From: Hetaerina americana
Taxonomy: Eukaryota; Arthropoda; Insecta; Odonata; Calopterygidae
Reading direction: 5' to 3'
Length of the DNA stretch: 64,000 bases
Assembly (NCBI GenBank): GCA_022747635.1
Contig: JAKTNV010000267.1
Span: 62,001 to 126,000, forward strand
Shown here: piece by piece, positions 8,601-20,308 of the stretch
How positions within the stretch are numbered: the first letter of the stretch is position 1
Layout: each line of letters begins with the position of its first letter
The notes under the pieces: generated by a model
The model's database searches: none
What the model saw: the letters and a program-made list of their open reading frames with translations, nothing else
What the model was told of the DNA's origin: nothing
Position numbers and translations under genes: made by a program

Positions 8601-11564
8601 CAAATAAACAAAAAAAAACCAAGAATAAATCCTGAAAGACAAGAAATGAGCATAAAAGATGCTTCAGCGCAAGTGTTAACGTTGCACAAAGAGCCCAAAT
8701 TTCAAAAAATATTGCGAAAAACAACAATCTTCATTTTTAGAGTGAATGTTTGAGGTGTATAGAAGGCATTTATTTTATTTTTAGAAATTTTAATTTTTTA
8801 TATTTTTCCATGAAAAGTGCCAATACCCCCACTTTGGGTTCTAGGTGAAAATCTCACTCGACACAAATCAAACAAAAATGTTTCCATGGTGTGTATTGTT
8901 GTTCATTTTCATCAAATAAACAAAATAAAAACCAGAATAAATCCTGAAAGACAAGAAATGAGCATAAAAGATGCTCCAGCGCAAGTGTTAACGTTACTAA
9001 AAGAGCCCAAGTCTCAAAAAATATTGCGAAAAACAGCAATCTTCTGTTGTAGAGTGAATGTTTGAGGTGTATAGAAGGCATTTTTTTCATTTTTAGAAAT
9101 TTTAATTTTTCACATTTTTCCATGAAAAGTGCCAATACCCCCCCCTTTGGTTTCTAGGTGAAAATCTCACTCGACACAAATCAAACAAAAATGTTTCCAT
9201 GGTGTGTATTGTTGTTCATTTTCATCAAATAAACAAAATAAAACCCAGAATAAATCCTGAAAGACAAGAAATGAGCATAAAAGATGCTTCAGCGCAAGTG
9301 TTAACGTTACTAAAAGAACCCAAATTTCAAAAAATATTGCGAAAAACAACAATCTTCTTTATTAGAGTGAATGTTTGAAGTGTATAGAAGGCATTTTTTT
9401 CATTTTTAGAAATTTTAATTTTTCACCTTTTTCCATGAAAAGTGCCAATACCCCCCCCTTTGCGTTCTAGGTGAAAATCTCACTCGACACAAATCAAACA
9501 AAAATGTTTCCATGGTGTGTATTGTTGTTCATTTTCATCAAATAAACAAAATAAAAACCAGAAAAAATCCTGAAAGACAAGAAATGAGCATAAAAGATAC
9601 TCCAGCGCAAGTGTTAACGTTACTAAAAGAGCCCAAGTCTCAAAAAATATTGCGAAAAACAGCAATCTTCTGTTGTAGAGTGAATGTTTGAGGTGTATAG
9701 AAGGCATTTTTTTCATTTTTAGAAATTTTAATTTTTCACATTTTTCCATGAAAAGTGCCAATACCCCCCCCTTTGGTTTCTAGGTGAAAATCTCACTCGA
9801 CACAAATCAAACAAAAATGTTTCCATGGTGTGTATTGTTGTTCATTTTCATCAAATAAACAAAATAAAACCAAGAATAAATCCTGAAAGACAAGAAATGA
9901 GCATAAAAGATGCTTCAGCGCAAGTGTTAACGTTGCACAAAGAGCCTAAATTTCAAAAAATATTGCGAAAAACAACAATCTTCATTTTTAGAGTGAATGT
10001 TTGAGGTGTATAGAAGGCATTTATTTTATTTTTAGAAATTTTAATTTTTTACATTTTTCCATGAAAAGTGCCAATACCCCCCCCTTTGGGTTCTAGGTGA
10101 AAATCTCACTCGACACAAATCAAACAAAAATGTTTCCATGGTGTGTATTGTTGTTCATTTTCATCAAATAAACAAAATAAAACCCAGAATAAATCCTGAA
10201 AGACAAGAAATGAGCATAAAAGATGCTCCAGCACAAGTGTTAACGTTACTAAAAGAGCCCAAGTCTCAAAAAATATTGCGAAAAACAGCAATCTTCTGTT
10301 GTAGAGTGAATGTTTGAGGTGTATAGAAGGCATTTTTTTCATTTTTAGAAATTTTAATTTTTCACATTTTTCCATGAAAAGTGCCAATACCCCCCCCTTT
10401 GGTTTCTAGGTGAAAATCTCACTCGACACAAATCAAACAAAAATGTTTCCATGGTGTGTATTGTTGTTCATTTTCATCAAATAAACAAAATAAAACCCAG
10501 AATAAATCCTGAAAGACAAGAAATGAGCATAAAAGATGCTTTAGCGCAAGTGTTAACGTTACTAAAAGAACCCAAATTTCAAAAAATATTGCGAAAAACA
10601 ACAATCTTCTTTATTAGAGTGAATGTTTGAAGTGTATAGAAGGCATTTTTTTCATTTTTAGAAATTTTAATTTTTCACCTTTTTCCATGAAAAGTGCCAA
10701 TCCCCCCCCCTTTGCGTTCTAGGTGAAAATCTCACTCGACACAAATGAAACAAAAATGTTTCCATGGTGTGTATTGTTGTTCATTTTCATCAAAAAAACA
10801 AAATAAAACCCAGAATAAATCCTGAAAGACAAGAAATGAGCATAAAAGATGCTTCAGCGCAAGTGTTAACGTTACTAAAAGAGCCCAAGTTTCAAAAAAT
10901 ATTGCGAAAAACAGCAATCTTCTGTTGTAGAATGAATGTTTGAGGTGTATAGAAGGCATTTTTTTCATTTTTAGAAATTTTAATTTTTCATATTTTTCCA
11001 TGAAAAGTTCCAATACCCCCCCCCTTTGGTTTCTAGATGAAAATCTCACACGACACAAATCAAACAAAAATGTTTCCATGGTGTGTATTGTTGTTCATTT
11101 TCATCAAAAAAACAAAATAAAACCCAGAATAAATCCTGAAAGAGAAGAAATGAGCATAAAAGATGCTTTAGCGCAAGTGTTAACGTTGCTAAAAGAACCC
11201 AAATTTCAAAAAATATTGCGAAAAACAACAATCTTCTGTATTAGGGTGAATGTTTGAGGTGTATAGAAGGCATTTTTTTCATTTTTAGAAATTTTAATTT
11301 TTCACATTTTTCCATGAAAAGTGCCAATACCCCCCCTTTGGTTTCTAGGTGAAAATCTCACTCGACACATATCAAACAAAAATGTTTCCATGGTGTGTAT
11401 TGTTGTTCATTTTCATCAAATAAACAAAATAAAAACCAGAAAAAATCCTGAAAGACAAGAAATGAGCATAAAAGATGCTCCAGCGCAAGTGTTAACGTTA
11501 CTAAAAGTGCCCAAGTCTCAAAAAATATTGCGAAAAACAGAAATCTTCTGTTGTAGAGTGAATG

Positions 11565-14378
11565 TTTGAGGTTTATGGAAGGCATTTTTTTCATTTTTAG
11601 AAATTTTAATTTTTCACATTTTTCCATGAAAAGTGCCAATACCCCCCCCTTTGGTTTCTAGGTGAAAATCTCACTCGACACAAATCAAACAAAAATGTTT
11701 CCATGGTGTGTATTGTTGTTCATTTTCATCAAATAAACAAAAAAAAACCAAGAATAAATCCTGAAAGACAAGAAATGAGCATAAAAGATGCTTCAGCGCA
11801 AGTGTTAACGTTGCACAAAGAGCCCAAATTTCAAAAAATATTGCGAAAAACAACAATCTTCATTTTTAGAGTGAATGTTTGAGGTGTATAGAAGGCATTT
11901 ATTTTATTTTTAGAAATTTTAATTTTTTATATTTTTCCATGAAAAGTGCCAATACCCCCACTTTGGGTTCTAGGTGAAAATCTCACTCGACACAAATCAA
12001 ACAAAAATGTTTCCATGGTGTGTATTGTTGTTCATTTTCATCAAATAAACAAAATAAAAACCAGAATAAATCCTGAAAGACAAGAAATGAGCATAAAAGA
12101 TGCTCCAGCGCAAGTGTTAACGTTACTAAAAGAGCCCAAGTCTCAAAAAATATTGCGAAAAACAGCAATCTTCTGTTGTAGAGTGAATGTTTGAGGTGTA
12201 TAGAAGGCATTTTTTTCATTTTTAGAAATTTTAATTTTTCACATTTTTCCATGAAAAGTACCAATACCCCCCATTTGGTTTCAAGGTGAAAATCTCACTC
12301 GACACAAATCAAACGAAAATGTTTCCATGGTGTGTATTGTGTTTCATTTTCATCAAAAAAACAAAATAAAACCCAGAATAAATCCTGAAAGACAAGAAAT
12401 GAGCATAAAAGATGCTTCAGCGCAAGTGTTAACGTTGCTTAAAGAGCCCAAATTTCAAAAAATATTGCGAAAAACAACAATCTTCTTTTTTAGAGTGAAT
12501 GTTTGAGGTGTACGGAAGGCATTTATTTTATTTTTATAAATTTTAATTTTTTACATTTTTCAATGAAAAGTGCCAATACCCCCCCCTTTGGGTTCTAGGT
12601 GAAAATCTCACTCGACACATATCTACAAAAATGTTTCCAAGCTGTGTACTGTTGTTCATTTTCATCAAAAAAAATAAATAAAACCCAGAATAAATTCTGA
12701 AAGACAAGAAATGAGCATAAAAGATGCTTCAGCTCAAGTGTTAACGTTGCTAAAAGAGCCCAAATTTCAAAAAATATTGCGAAAAACAGCAATCTTCTGT
12801 TGTAGAGTGAATGTTTGAGGTGTATAGAAGGCATTTTTTTCATTTTTAGAAATTTTAATTTTTCACATTTTTCCATGAAAAGTGCCAATACCCCCCCCTT
12901 TGGTTTCTAGGTGAAAATCTCACTCGACACAAATCAAACAAAAATGTTTCCATGGTGTGTATTGTTGTTCATTTTCATCAAATAAACAAAAAAAAACCAA
13001 GAATAAATCCTGAAAGACAAGAAATGAGCATAAAAGATGCTTCAGCGCAAGTGTTAACGTTGCACAAAGTGCCCAAATTTCAAAAAATATTGCGAAAAAC
13101 AACAATCTTCATTTTTAGAGTGAATGTTTGAGGTGTATAGAAGGCATTTATTTTATTTTTAGAAATTTTAATTTTTTACATTTTTCCATGAAAAGTGCCA
13201 ATACCCCCACTTTGGGTTCTAGGTGAAAATCTCACTCGACACAAATCAAACAAAAATGTTTCCATGGTGTGTATTGTTGTTCATTTTCATCAAATAAACA
13301 AAATAAAACCAAGAATAAATCCTGAAAGACAAGAAATGAGCATAAAAGATGCTTCAGCGCAAGTGTTAACGTTGCACAAAGAGCCCAAATTTCAAAAAAT
13401 ATTGCGAAAAACAACAATCTTCATTTTTAGAGTGAATGTTTGAGGTGTATAGAAGGCATTTATTTTATTTTTAGAAATTTTAATTTTTTACATTTTTCCA
13501 TGAAAAGTGCCAATACCCCCCCCCCCCTTTGGGTTCTAGGTGAAAATCTCACTCGACACAAATCAAACAAAAATGTTTCCATGGTGTGTATTGTTGTTCA
13601 TTTTCATCAAATAAACCAAATAAAAACCAGAATAAATCCTGAAAGACAAGAAATGAGCATAAAAGATGCTCCAGCGTAAGTGTTAACGTTAATAAAAGAG
13701 CCCAAGTCTCAAAAAATATTGCGAAAAACAGCAATCTTCTGTTGTAGAGTGAATGTTTGAGGTGTATAGAAGGCATTTTTTTCATTTTTAGAAATTTTAA
13801 TTTTTCACATTTTTCCATGAAAAGTGCCAATACCCCCCCTTTGGTTTCTAGGTGAAAATCTCACTCGACACAAATCAAACAAAAATGTTTCCATGGTGTG
13901 TATTGTTGTTCATTTTCATCAAATAAACAAAATAAAACCCAGAATAAATCCTGAAAGACAAGAAATGAGCATAAAAGATGCTTTAGCGCAAGTGTTAATG
14001 TTGCTAAAAGAACCCAAATTTAAAAAAATATTGGGAAAAACAACAATCTTCTGTATTAGAGTGAATGTTTGAGGTGTATAGAAGGCATTTTTTTCATTTT
14101 TAGAAATTTTAATTTTTCACATTTTTCCATGAAAAGTGCCAACCCCCCCCTTTGGGTTCTAGGTGAAAATCTCACTCGACACAAATCAAACGAAAATGTT
14201 TCCATGGTGTGTATTGTTGTTCATTTTCATCAAATAAAAAAAATAAAACCCAGAATAAATCCTGAAAGACAAGAAATGAGCATAAAAGATGCTTCAGCGC
14301 AAGTGTTAACGTTGCTTAAAGAGCCCAAATTTCAAAAAATATTGCGAAAAACAACAATCTTCTTTTTTAGAGTGAATG
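11565..14378 (+). repeat. Higher-order repeat P, copy 1 (pairs with 20309-23114)
   Basis: These monomers match 20309-23114 at an offset of 8736-8745 bp (28 monomers). Private markers are GAAAAGTACCAAT (about 12255 and 21000), AATCAAACGAAAATG with TATTGTGTTTCATT (12336 and 21083), CTCCAGCGTAAGTG and TTAATGTTGC. The match is interrupted: 12814-13438 here is B-B, whereas the other copy has H-C at 21559-22180. Confidence 0.7.
13516..13527 (+). repeat. Expanded C homopolymer (12 C)
   Basis: Twelve consecutive C between AATA and TTTGGG make the 13439 monomer 317 bp long. Similar runs are at 23505-23515, 26629-26640, 60900-60911 and 61841-61851. Confidence 0.85.
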
Positions 14379-14690
14379 TTTGAGGTGTACAGAAGGCATT
14401 TATTTTATTTTTATAAATTTTAATTTTTTACATTTTTCAATGAAAAGTGCCAATACCCCCCCTTTGGGTTCTAGGTGAAAATCTCCCTCGACACAAATCA
14501 AACAAAAATGTTTCCATGGTGTGTATTGTTGTTCATTTTCATCAAATAAACAAAATAAAACCCAGAATAAATCCTGAAAGACAAGAAATGAGCATAAAAG
14601 ATGCTTCAGCGCAAGTGTTAACGTTACTAAAAGAGCCCAAGTTTCAAAAAATATTGCGAAAAACAGCAATCTTCTGTTGTAGAATGAATG
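14379..14690 (+). repeat. Family H exemplar monomer
   Basis: Diagnosed by TTACTAAAAGAGCCCAAGTTTC and CTTCTGTTGTAGAATGAATG (A instead of G before the terminal TGAATG). It is normally followed by a C monomer that starts with TTTTTCATATTTTTCC and GAAAAGTTCCAAT, so H-C behaves as a linked pair. Pairs start at 5939, 10626, 14379, 15316, 19059, 21559, 27807, 51155, 57077, 59888 and 60823. Confidence 0.75.
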
Positions 14691-15004
14691 TTTGAGGTGT
14701 ATAGAAGGCATTTTTTTCATTTTTAGAAATTTTAATTTTTCATATTTTTCCATGAAAAGTTCCAATACCCCCCCCCTTTGGTTTCTAGGTGAAAATCTCA
14801 CTCGACACAAATCAAACAAAAATGTTTCCATGGTGTGTATTGTTGTTCATTTTCATCAAATAAACAAAAAAAATCCCAGAATAAATCCTGAAAGACAAGA
14901 AATGAGCATAAAAGATGCTTTAGCGCAAGTGTTAACGTTGCTAAAAGAACCCAAATTTCAAAAAATATTGCGAAAAACAACAATCTTCTGTATTAGAGTG
15001 AATG

Positions 15005-15315
15005 TTTGAGGTGTATAGAAGGCATTTTTTTCATTTTTAGAAATTTTAATTTTTCACATTTTTCCATGAAAAGTGCCAACCCCCCCCTTTGGGTTCTAGG
15101 TGAAAATCTCACTCGACACAAATCAAACAAAAATGTTTCCATGGTGTGTATTGTTGTTCATTTTCATCAAAAAAACAAAATAAAACCCAGAATAAATCCT
15201 GAAAGACAAGAAATGAGCATAAAAGATGCTTCAGCGCAAGTGTTAACGTTACTAAAAGAGCCCAAATTTCAAAAAATATTGCGAAAAACAGCAATCTTCT
15301 GTTTAAGAGTGAATG
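15005..15315 (+). repeat. Family G exemplar monomer
   Basis: Diagnosed at the 3' end by TTACTAAAAGAGCCCAAATTTC and CAGCAATCTTCTGTTTAAGAG, with AAAAAAACAAAATAAAACCC in the A-rich block. Related units start at 641, 24680, 25617, 28742, 32176, 40263, 50841, 59575 and 63639. Those at 24680, 25617 and 28742 share CCTGGAAGAC, and those at 50841, 59575 and 63639 share AAAAAAAGAAAATAAAA. Confidence 0.7.
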
Positions 15316-18300
15316 TTTGAGGTGTATAGAAGGCATTTTTTTCATTTATAGAAATTTTAATTTTTCACATTTTTCCATTAAAAGTGCCAATACCCCCCCT
15401 TTGGGTTCTAGGTGAAAATCTCACTCGACACACTCAAACAAAAATGTTTCCATGGTGTGTATTGTTGTTCATTTTCATCAAATAAACAAAATAAAACCCA
15501 GAATAAATCCTGAAAGACAAGAAATGAGCATAAAAGATGCTTCAGCGCAAGTGTTAACGTTACTAAAAGAGCCCAAGTTTCAAAAAATATTGCGAAAAAC
15601 AGCAATCTTCTGTTGTAGAATGAATGTTTGAGGTGCATAGAAGGCATTTTTTTCATTTTTAGAAATTTTAATTTTTCATATTTTTCCATGAAAAGTTCCA
15701 ATACCCCCCCCTTTGGTTTCTAGGTGAAAATCTCACACGACACAAATCAAACAAAAATGTTTCCATGGTGTGTATTGTTGTTCATTTTCATCAAAAAAAC
15801 AAAATAAATCCCAGAATAAATCCTGAAAGACAAGAAATGAGCATAAAAGATGCTTCAGCGCAAGTGTTAACGTTGCTAAAAGAACCCAAATTTCAAAAAA
15901 TATTGCGAAAAACAACAATCTTCTGTATTAGAGTGAATGTTTGAGGTGTATAGAAGGCATTTTTTTCATTTTTAGAAATTTTAATTTTTCACATTTTTCC
16001 ATGAAAAGTGCCAACCCCCCCCTTTGGGTTCTAGGTGAAAATCTCACTCGACACAAATCAAACAAAAATGTTTCCATGGTGTGTATTGTTGTTCATTTTC
16101 ATCAAATAAAAAAAATAAAACCCAGAATAAATCCTGAAAGACAAGAAATGAGCATAAAAGATGCTTTAGCACAAGTGTTAACGTTGCTAACAGAGACCAA
16201 ATTTCAAAAAATATTGCGATAAACAACAATCTTCGGTATTAGAGTAAATGTTTGAGGCGTATAGAAGGCATTTTTTTTATTTTTAGAAATTTTAATTATT
16301 CACATTTTTGCATGAAAAGTGCCAATACCCCCCCTTTGGGTTCAAGGTGAAAATCTCACTCAACACATATCTACAAAAATGTTTCCAAGCTGTGTACTGT
16401 TGTTCATTTCCATCAAAAAAAATAAATAAAACCCAGAATAAATTCTGAAAGACAAGAAATGAGCATAAAAGATGCTTCAGCGCAAGTGTTAACGTTGCAC
16501 AAAGAGCCCAAATTTCAATAAATATTGCGAAAAACAACAATCTTCTGTTTTAGAGTGAATGTTTGAGGTGTATAGAAGGCATTCATTTTATTTTTAGAAA
16601 TTTTAATTTTTTACATTTTTCCATGAAAAGTGCCAATACCCCCCCCCTTTGGGTTCTAGGTGAAAATCTCACTCGACACAAATCAAACAAAAATGTTTCC
16701 ATGGTGTGTATTGTTGTTCATTTTCATCAAATAAACAAAATAAAAACCAGAAAAAATCCTGAAAGACAAGAAATGAGCATAAAAGATGCTCCAGCGCAAG
16801 TGTTAACGTTACTAAAAGAGCCCAAGTCTCAAAAAATATTGCGAAAAACAGCAATCTTCTGTTGTAGAGTGAATGTTTGAGGTGTATAGAAGGCATTTTT
16901 TTCATTTTTAGAAATTTTAATTATTCACATTTTTCCATGAAAAGTGCCAATACCCCCCCTTTGGGTTCAAGGTGAAAATCTCACTCAACACATATCTACA
17001 AAAATGTTTCCAAGCTGTGTACTGTTGTTCATTTTCATCAAAAAAAATAAATAAAACCCAGAATAAATTCTGAAAGACAAGAAATGAGCATAAAAGATGC
17101 TTCAGCGCAAGTGTTAACGTTGCGAAAAGAAGCCAAATTTCAATAAATATTGCGAAAAACAACAATCTTCTGTTTTAGAGTGAATGTTTGAGGTGTATAG
17201 AAGGCATTTATTTTATTTTTAGAAATTTTAATTTTTTACATTTTTCCATGAAAAGTGCCAATACCCCCCCCTTTGGGTTCTAGGTGAAAATCTCACTCGA
17301 CACAAATCAAACAAAAATGTTTCCATGGTGTGTATTGTTGTTCATTTTCATCAAATAAACAAAATAAAAACCAGAAAAAATCCTGAAAGACAAGAAATGA
17401 GTATAAAAGATCCTCCAGCGCAAGTGTTAACGTTACTAAAAGAGCCCAAGTCTCAAAAAATATTGCGAAAAACAGCAATCTTCTGTTGTAGAGTGAATGT
17501 TTGAGGTGTATAGAAGGCATTTTTTTCATTTTTAGAAATTTTAATTTTTCACATTTTTCCATGAAAAGTGCCAATACCCCCCCCTTTGGTTTCTAGGTGA
17601 AAATCTCACTCGACACAAATCAAACAAAAATGTTTCCATGGTGTGTATTGTTGTTCATTTTCATCAAATAAACAAAATAAAACCAAGAATAAATCCTGAA
17701 AGACAAGAAATGAGCATAAAAGATGCTTCAGCGCAAGTGTTAACGTTGCACAAAGAGCCCAAATTTCAAAAAATATTGCGAAAAACAACAATCTTCATTT
17801 TTAGAGTGAATGTTTGAGGTGTATAGAAGGCATTTATTTTATTTTTAGAAATTTTAATTTTTTACATTTTTCCATGAAAAGTGCCAATACCCCCCCCTTT
17901 GGGTTCTAGGTGAATATCTCACTCGACACAATTCAAACAAAAATGTTTCCATGGTGTGTATTGTTGTTCAGTTTCATCAAATAAACAAAATAAAACCCAG
18001 AATAAATCCTGAAAGACAAGAAATGAGCATAAAAGATGCTCCAGCGCAAGTGTTAACGTTACTAAAAGAGCCCAAGTCTCAAAAAATATTGCGAAAAACA
18101 GCAATCTTCTGTTGTAGAGTGAATGTTTGAGGTGTATAGAAGGCATTTTTTTCATTTTTAGAAATTTTAATTTTTCACATTTTTCCATGAAAAGTGCCAA
18201 TACCCCTTTGGTTTCTAGGTGAAAATCTCACTCGACACAAATCAAACAAAAATGTTTCCATGGTGCGTATCGTTGTTCATTTTCATCAAATAAACAAAAT

Positions 18301-18745
18301 AAAACCCAGAATAAATCCTGAAAGACAAGAAATGAGCATAAAAGATGCTTTAGCGCAAGTGTTAACGTTGCTAAAAGAACCCAAATTTCAAAAAATATTG
18401 CGAAAAACAACAATCTTCTTTATTAGAGTGAATGTTTGAGGTGTATAGAAGGCATTTTTTTCATTTTTAGAAATTTTAATTTTTCACCTTTTTCCATGAA
18501 AAGTGCCAACCCCCCCCTTTGGGTTCTAGGTGAAAATCTCACTCGACACAAATCAAACAAAAATGTTTCCATGGTGTGTATTGTTGTTCATTTTCATCAA
18601 ATAAAAAAAATAAAACCCAGAATAAATCCTGAAAGACAAGAAATGAGCATAAAAGATGCTTCAGCGCAAGTGTTAACGTTGCTAAAAGAGCCCAAATTTC
18701 AATAAATATTGCGAAAAACAACAAACTTCTGTTTTAGAGTGAATG

Positions 18746-19058
18746 TTTGAGGTGTAAAGAAGGCATTTATTTTATTTTTAGAAATTTTTATTTTTTATAT
18801 TTTTCCATGATAAGTGCCAATACCCCCCCCTTTTGGTTCTAGGTGAATATCTCACTCGACACAAATCAAACAAAAATGTTTCCATGGTGTGTATTGCTGT
18901 TCATTTTCATCAAATAAACAAAATAAAACCCAGAATAAATCCTGAAAGACAAGAAATGAGCATAAAAGATGCTTCAGCGCAAGTGTTAACGTTGCTTAAA
19001 GAGCCCAAATTTCAAAAAATATTGCGAAAAACAACAATCTTCTTTTTTAGAGTGAATG
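18746..19058 (+). repeat. Family F exemplar monomer
   Basis: Diagnosed by TGTAAAGAAGGCATTTATT at the start, CCATGATAAGTGCC, AGGTGAATATCTC, GTATTGCTGTTC and, at the 3' end, TTGCTTAAAGAGCCC with CTTCTTTTTTAGAG. The next monomer typically starts TGTACAGAAGG and carries TTTTTATAAATTTT. Other members start at 2505, 24368, 27495, 31865, 39952, 50528 and 53964. Confidence 0.75.
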
Positions 19059-19684
19059 TTTGAGGTGTACAGAAGGCATTTATTTTATTTTTATAAATTT
19101 TAATTTTTTACATTTTTCAATGAAAAGTGCCAATACCCCCCCCTTTGCGTTCTAGGTGAAAATCTCACTCGACACAAATGAAACAAAAATGTTTCCATGG
19201 TGTGTATTGTTGTTCATTTTCATCAAAAAAACAAAATAAAACCCAGAATAAATCCTGAAAGACAAGAAATGAGCATAAAAGATGCTTCAGCGCAAGTGTT
19301 AACGTTACTAAAAGAGCCCAAGTTTCAAAAAATATTGCGAAAAACAGCAATCTTCTGTTGTAGAATGAATGTTTGAGGTGTATAGAAGGCATTTTTTTCA
19401 TTTTTAGAAATTTTAATTTTTCATATTTTTCCATGAAAAGTTCCAATACCCCCCCCTTTGGTTTCTAGGTGAAAATCTCACACGAAACAAATCAAACAAA
19501 AATGTTTCCATGGTGTGTATTGTTGTTCATTTTCATCAAAAAAACAAAATAAAACCCAGAATAAATCCTGAAAGACAAGAAATGAGCATAAAAGATGCTT
19601 TAGCGCAAGTGTTAACGTTGCTAAAAGAACCCAAATTTCAAAAAATATTGCGAAAAACAACAATCTTCTGTATTAGGGTGAATG

Positions 19685-19995
19685 TTTGAGGTGTATAGAA
19701 GGCATTTTTTTCATTTTTAGAAATTTTAATTTTTCACATTTTTCCATGAAAAGTGCCAACCCCCCCCTTTGGGTTCTAGGTGAAAATCTCACTCGACACA
19801 AATCAAACAAAAATATTTCCATGGTGTGTATTGCTGTTCATTTTCATCAAAAAAAATAAATAAAACCCAGAATAAATTCTGAAAGACAAGAAATGAGCAT
19901 AAAAGATGCTTCAGCGCAAGTGTTAACGTTGCTAAAAGAGCCCAAATTTCAATAAATATTGCGAAAAACAACAATCTTCTGTTTTAGAGTGAATG
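19685..19995 (+). repeat. Mosaic monomer: ordinary left half, E-like right half
   Basis: Reads CCATGGTGTGTATTGCTG (family F centre), then AAAAAAAATAAATAAAACCC and AATAAATTCTG (family E). The switch lies in the shared TTCATTTTCATCAAA. It also carries ATATTTCC where nearly all other copies have ATGTTTCC. Confidence 0.75.
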
Positions 19996-20308
19996 TTTGA
20001 GGTGTATAGAAGGCATTTATTTTATTTTTAGAAATTTTAATTTTTTACATTTTTCCATGAAAAGTGCCAATACCCCCCCCTTTGGGTTCTAGGTGAAAAT
20101 CTCACTCGACACAAATCAAACAAAAATGTTTCCATGGTGTGTATTGTTGTTCATTTTCATCAAATAAACAAAATAAAAACCAGAAAAAATCCTGAAAGAC
20201 AAGAAATGAGCATAAAAGATGCTCCAGCGCAAGTGTTAACGTTACTAAAAGAGCCCAAGTCTCAAAAAATATTGCGAAAAACAGCAATCTTCTGTTGTAG
20301 AGTGAATG

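Larger units (their letters stand above)
8123..14378 (+). repeat. Array segment 2: 20 monomers, A/B-rich
   Basis: Family order: A B A C A B A C H C A B A F x B B A C F. The A-B-A triplet recurs at 8123, 9374 and 11253. The copies at 8123 and 11253 share a private variant (GGTTTATGGAAGG) at the start of the following B monomer, offset about 3129 bp (10 monomers). The monomer at 13439 carries a 12-C homopolymer and is 317 bp long. Confidence 0.7.
14379..20308 (+). repeat. Array segment 3: 19 monomers
   Basis: Family order: H C G H C D E A E A B A C x F H C x A. The order C-D-E-A appears again at 15627-16875, followed by E-A-B-A. The monomer at 19685 joins an F-like centre (ATTGCTG) to an E-like right half (AATAAATTCTG). 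No gene or unique sequence is seen. Confidence 0.7.

Noticed and set aside
14400..14831. Longest open frame on the minus strand (143 codons), and a similar 136-codon frame at 57118-57528
   Set aside because: They are the ordinary monomer frame extended across a junction because the C-run length happens to keep the phase. Equivalent positions in neighbouring monomers are closed.
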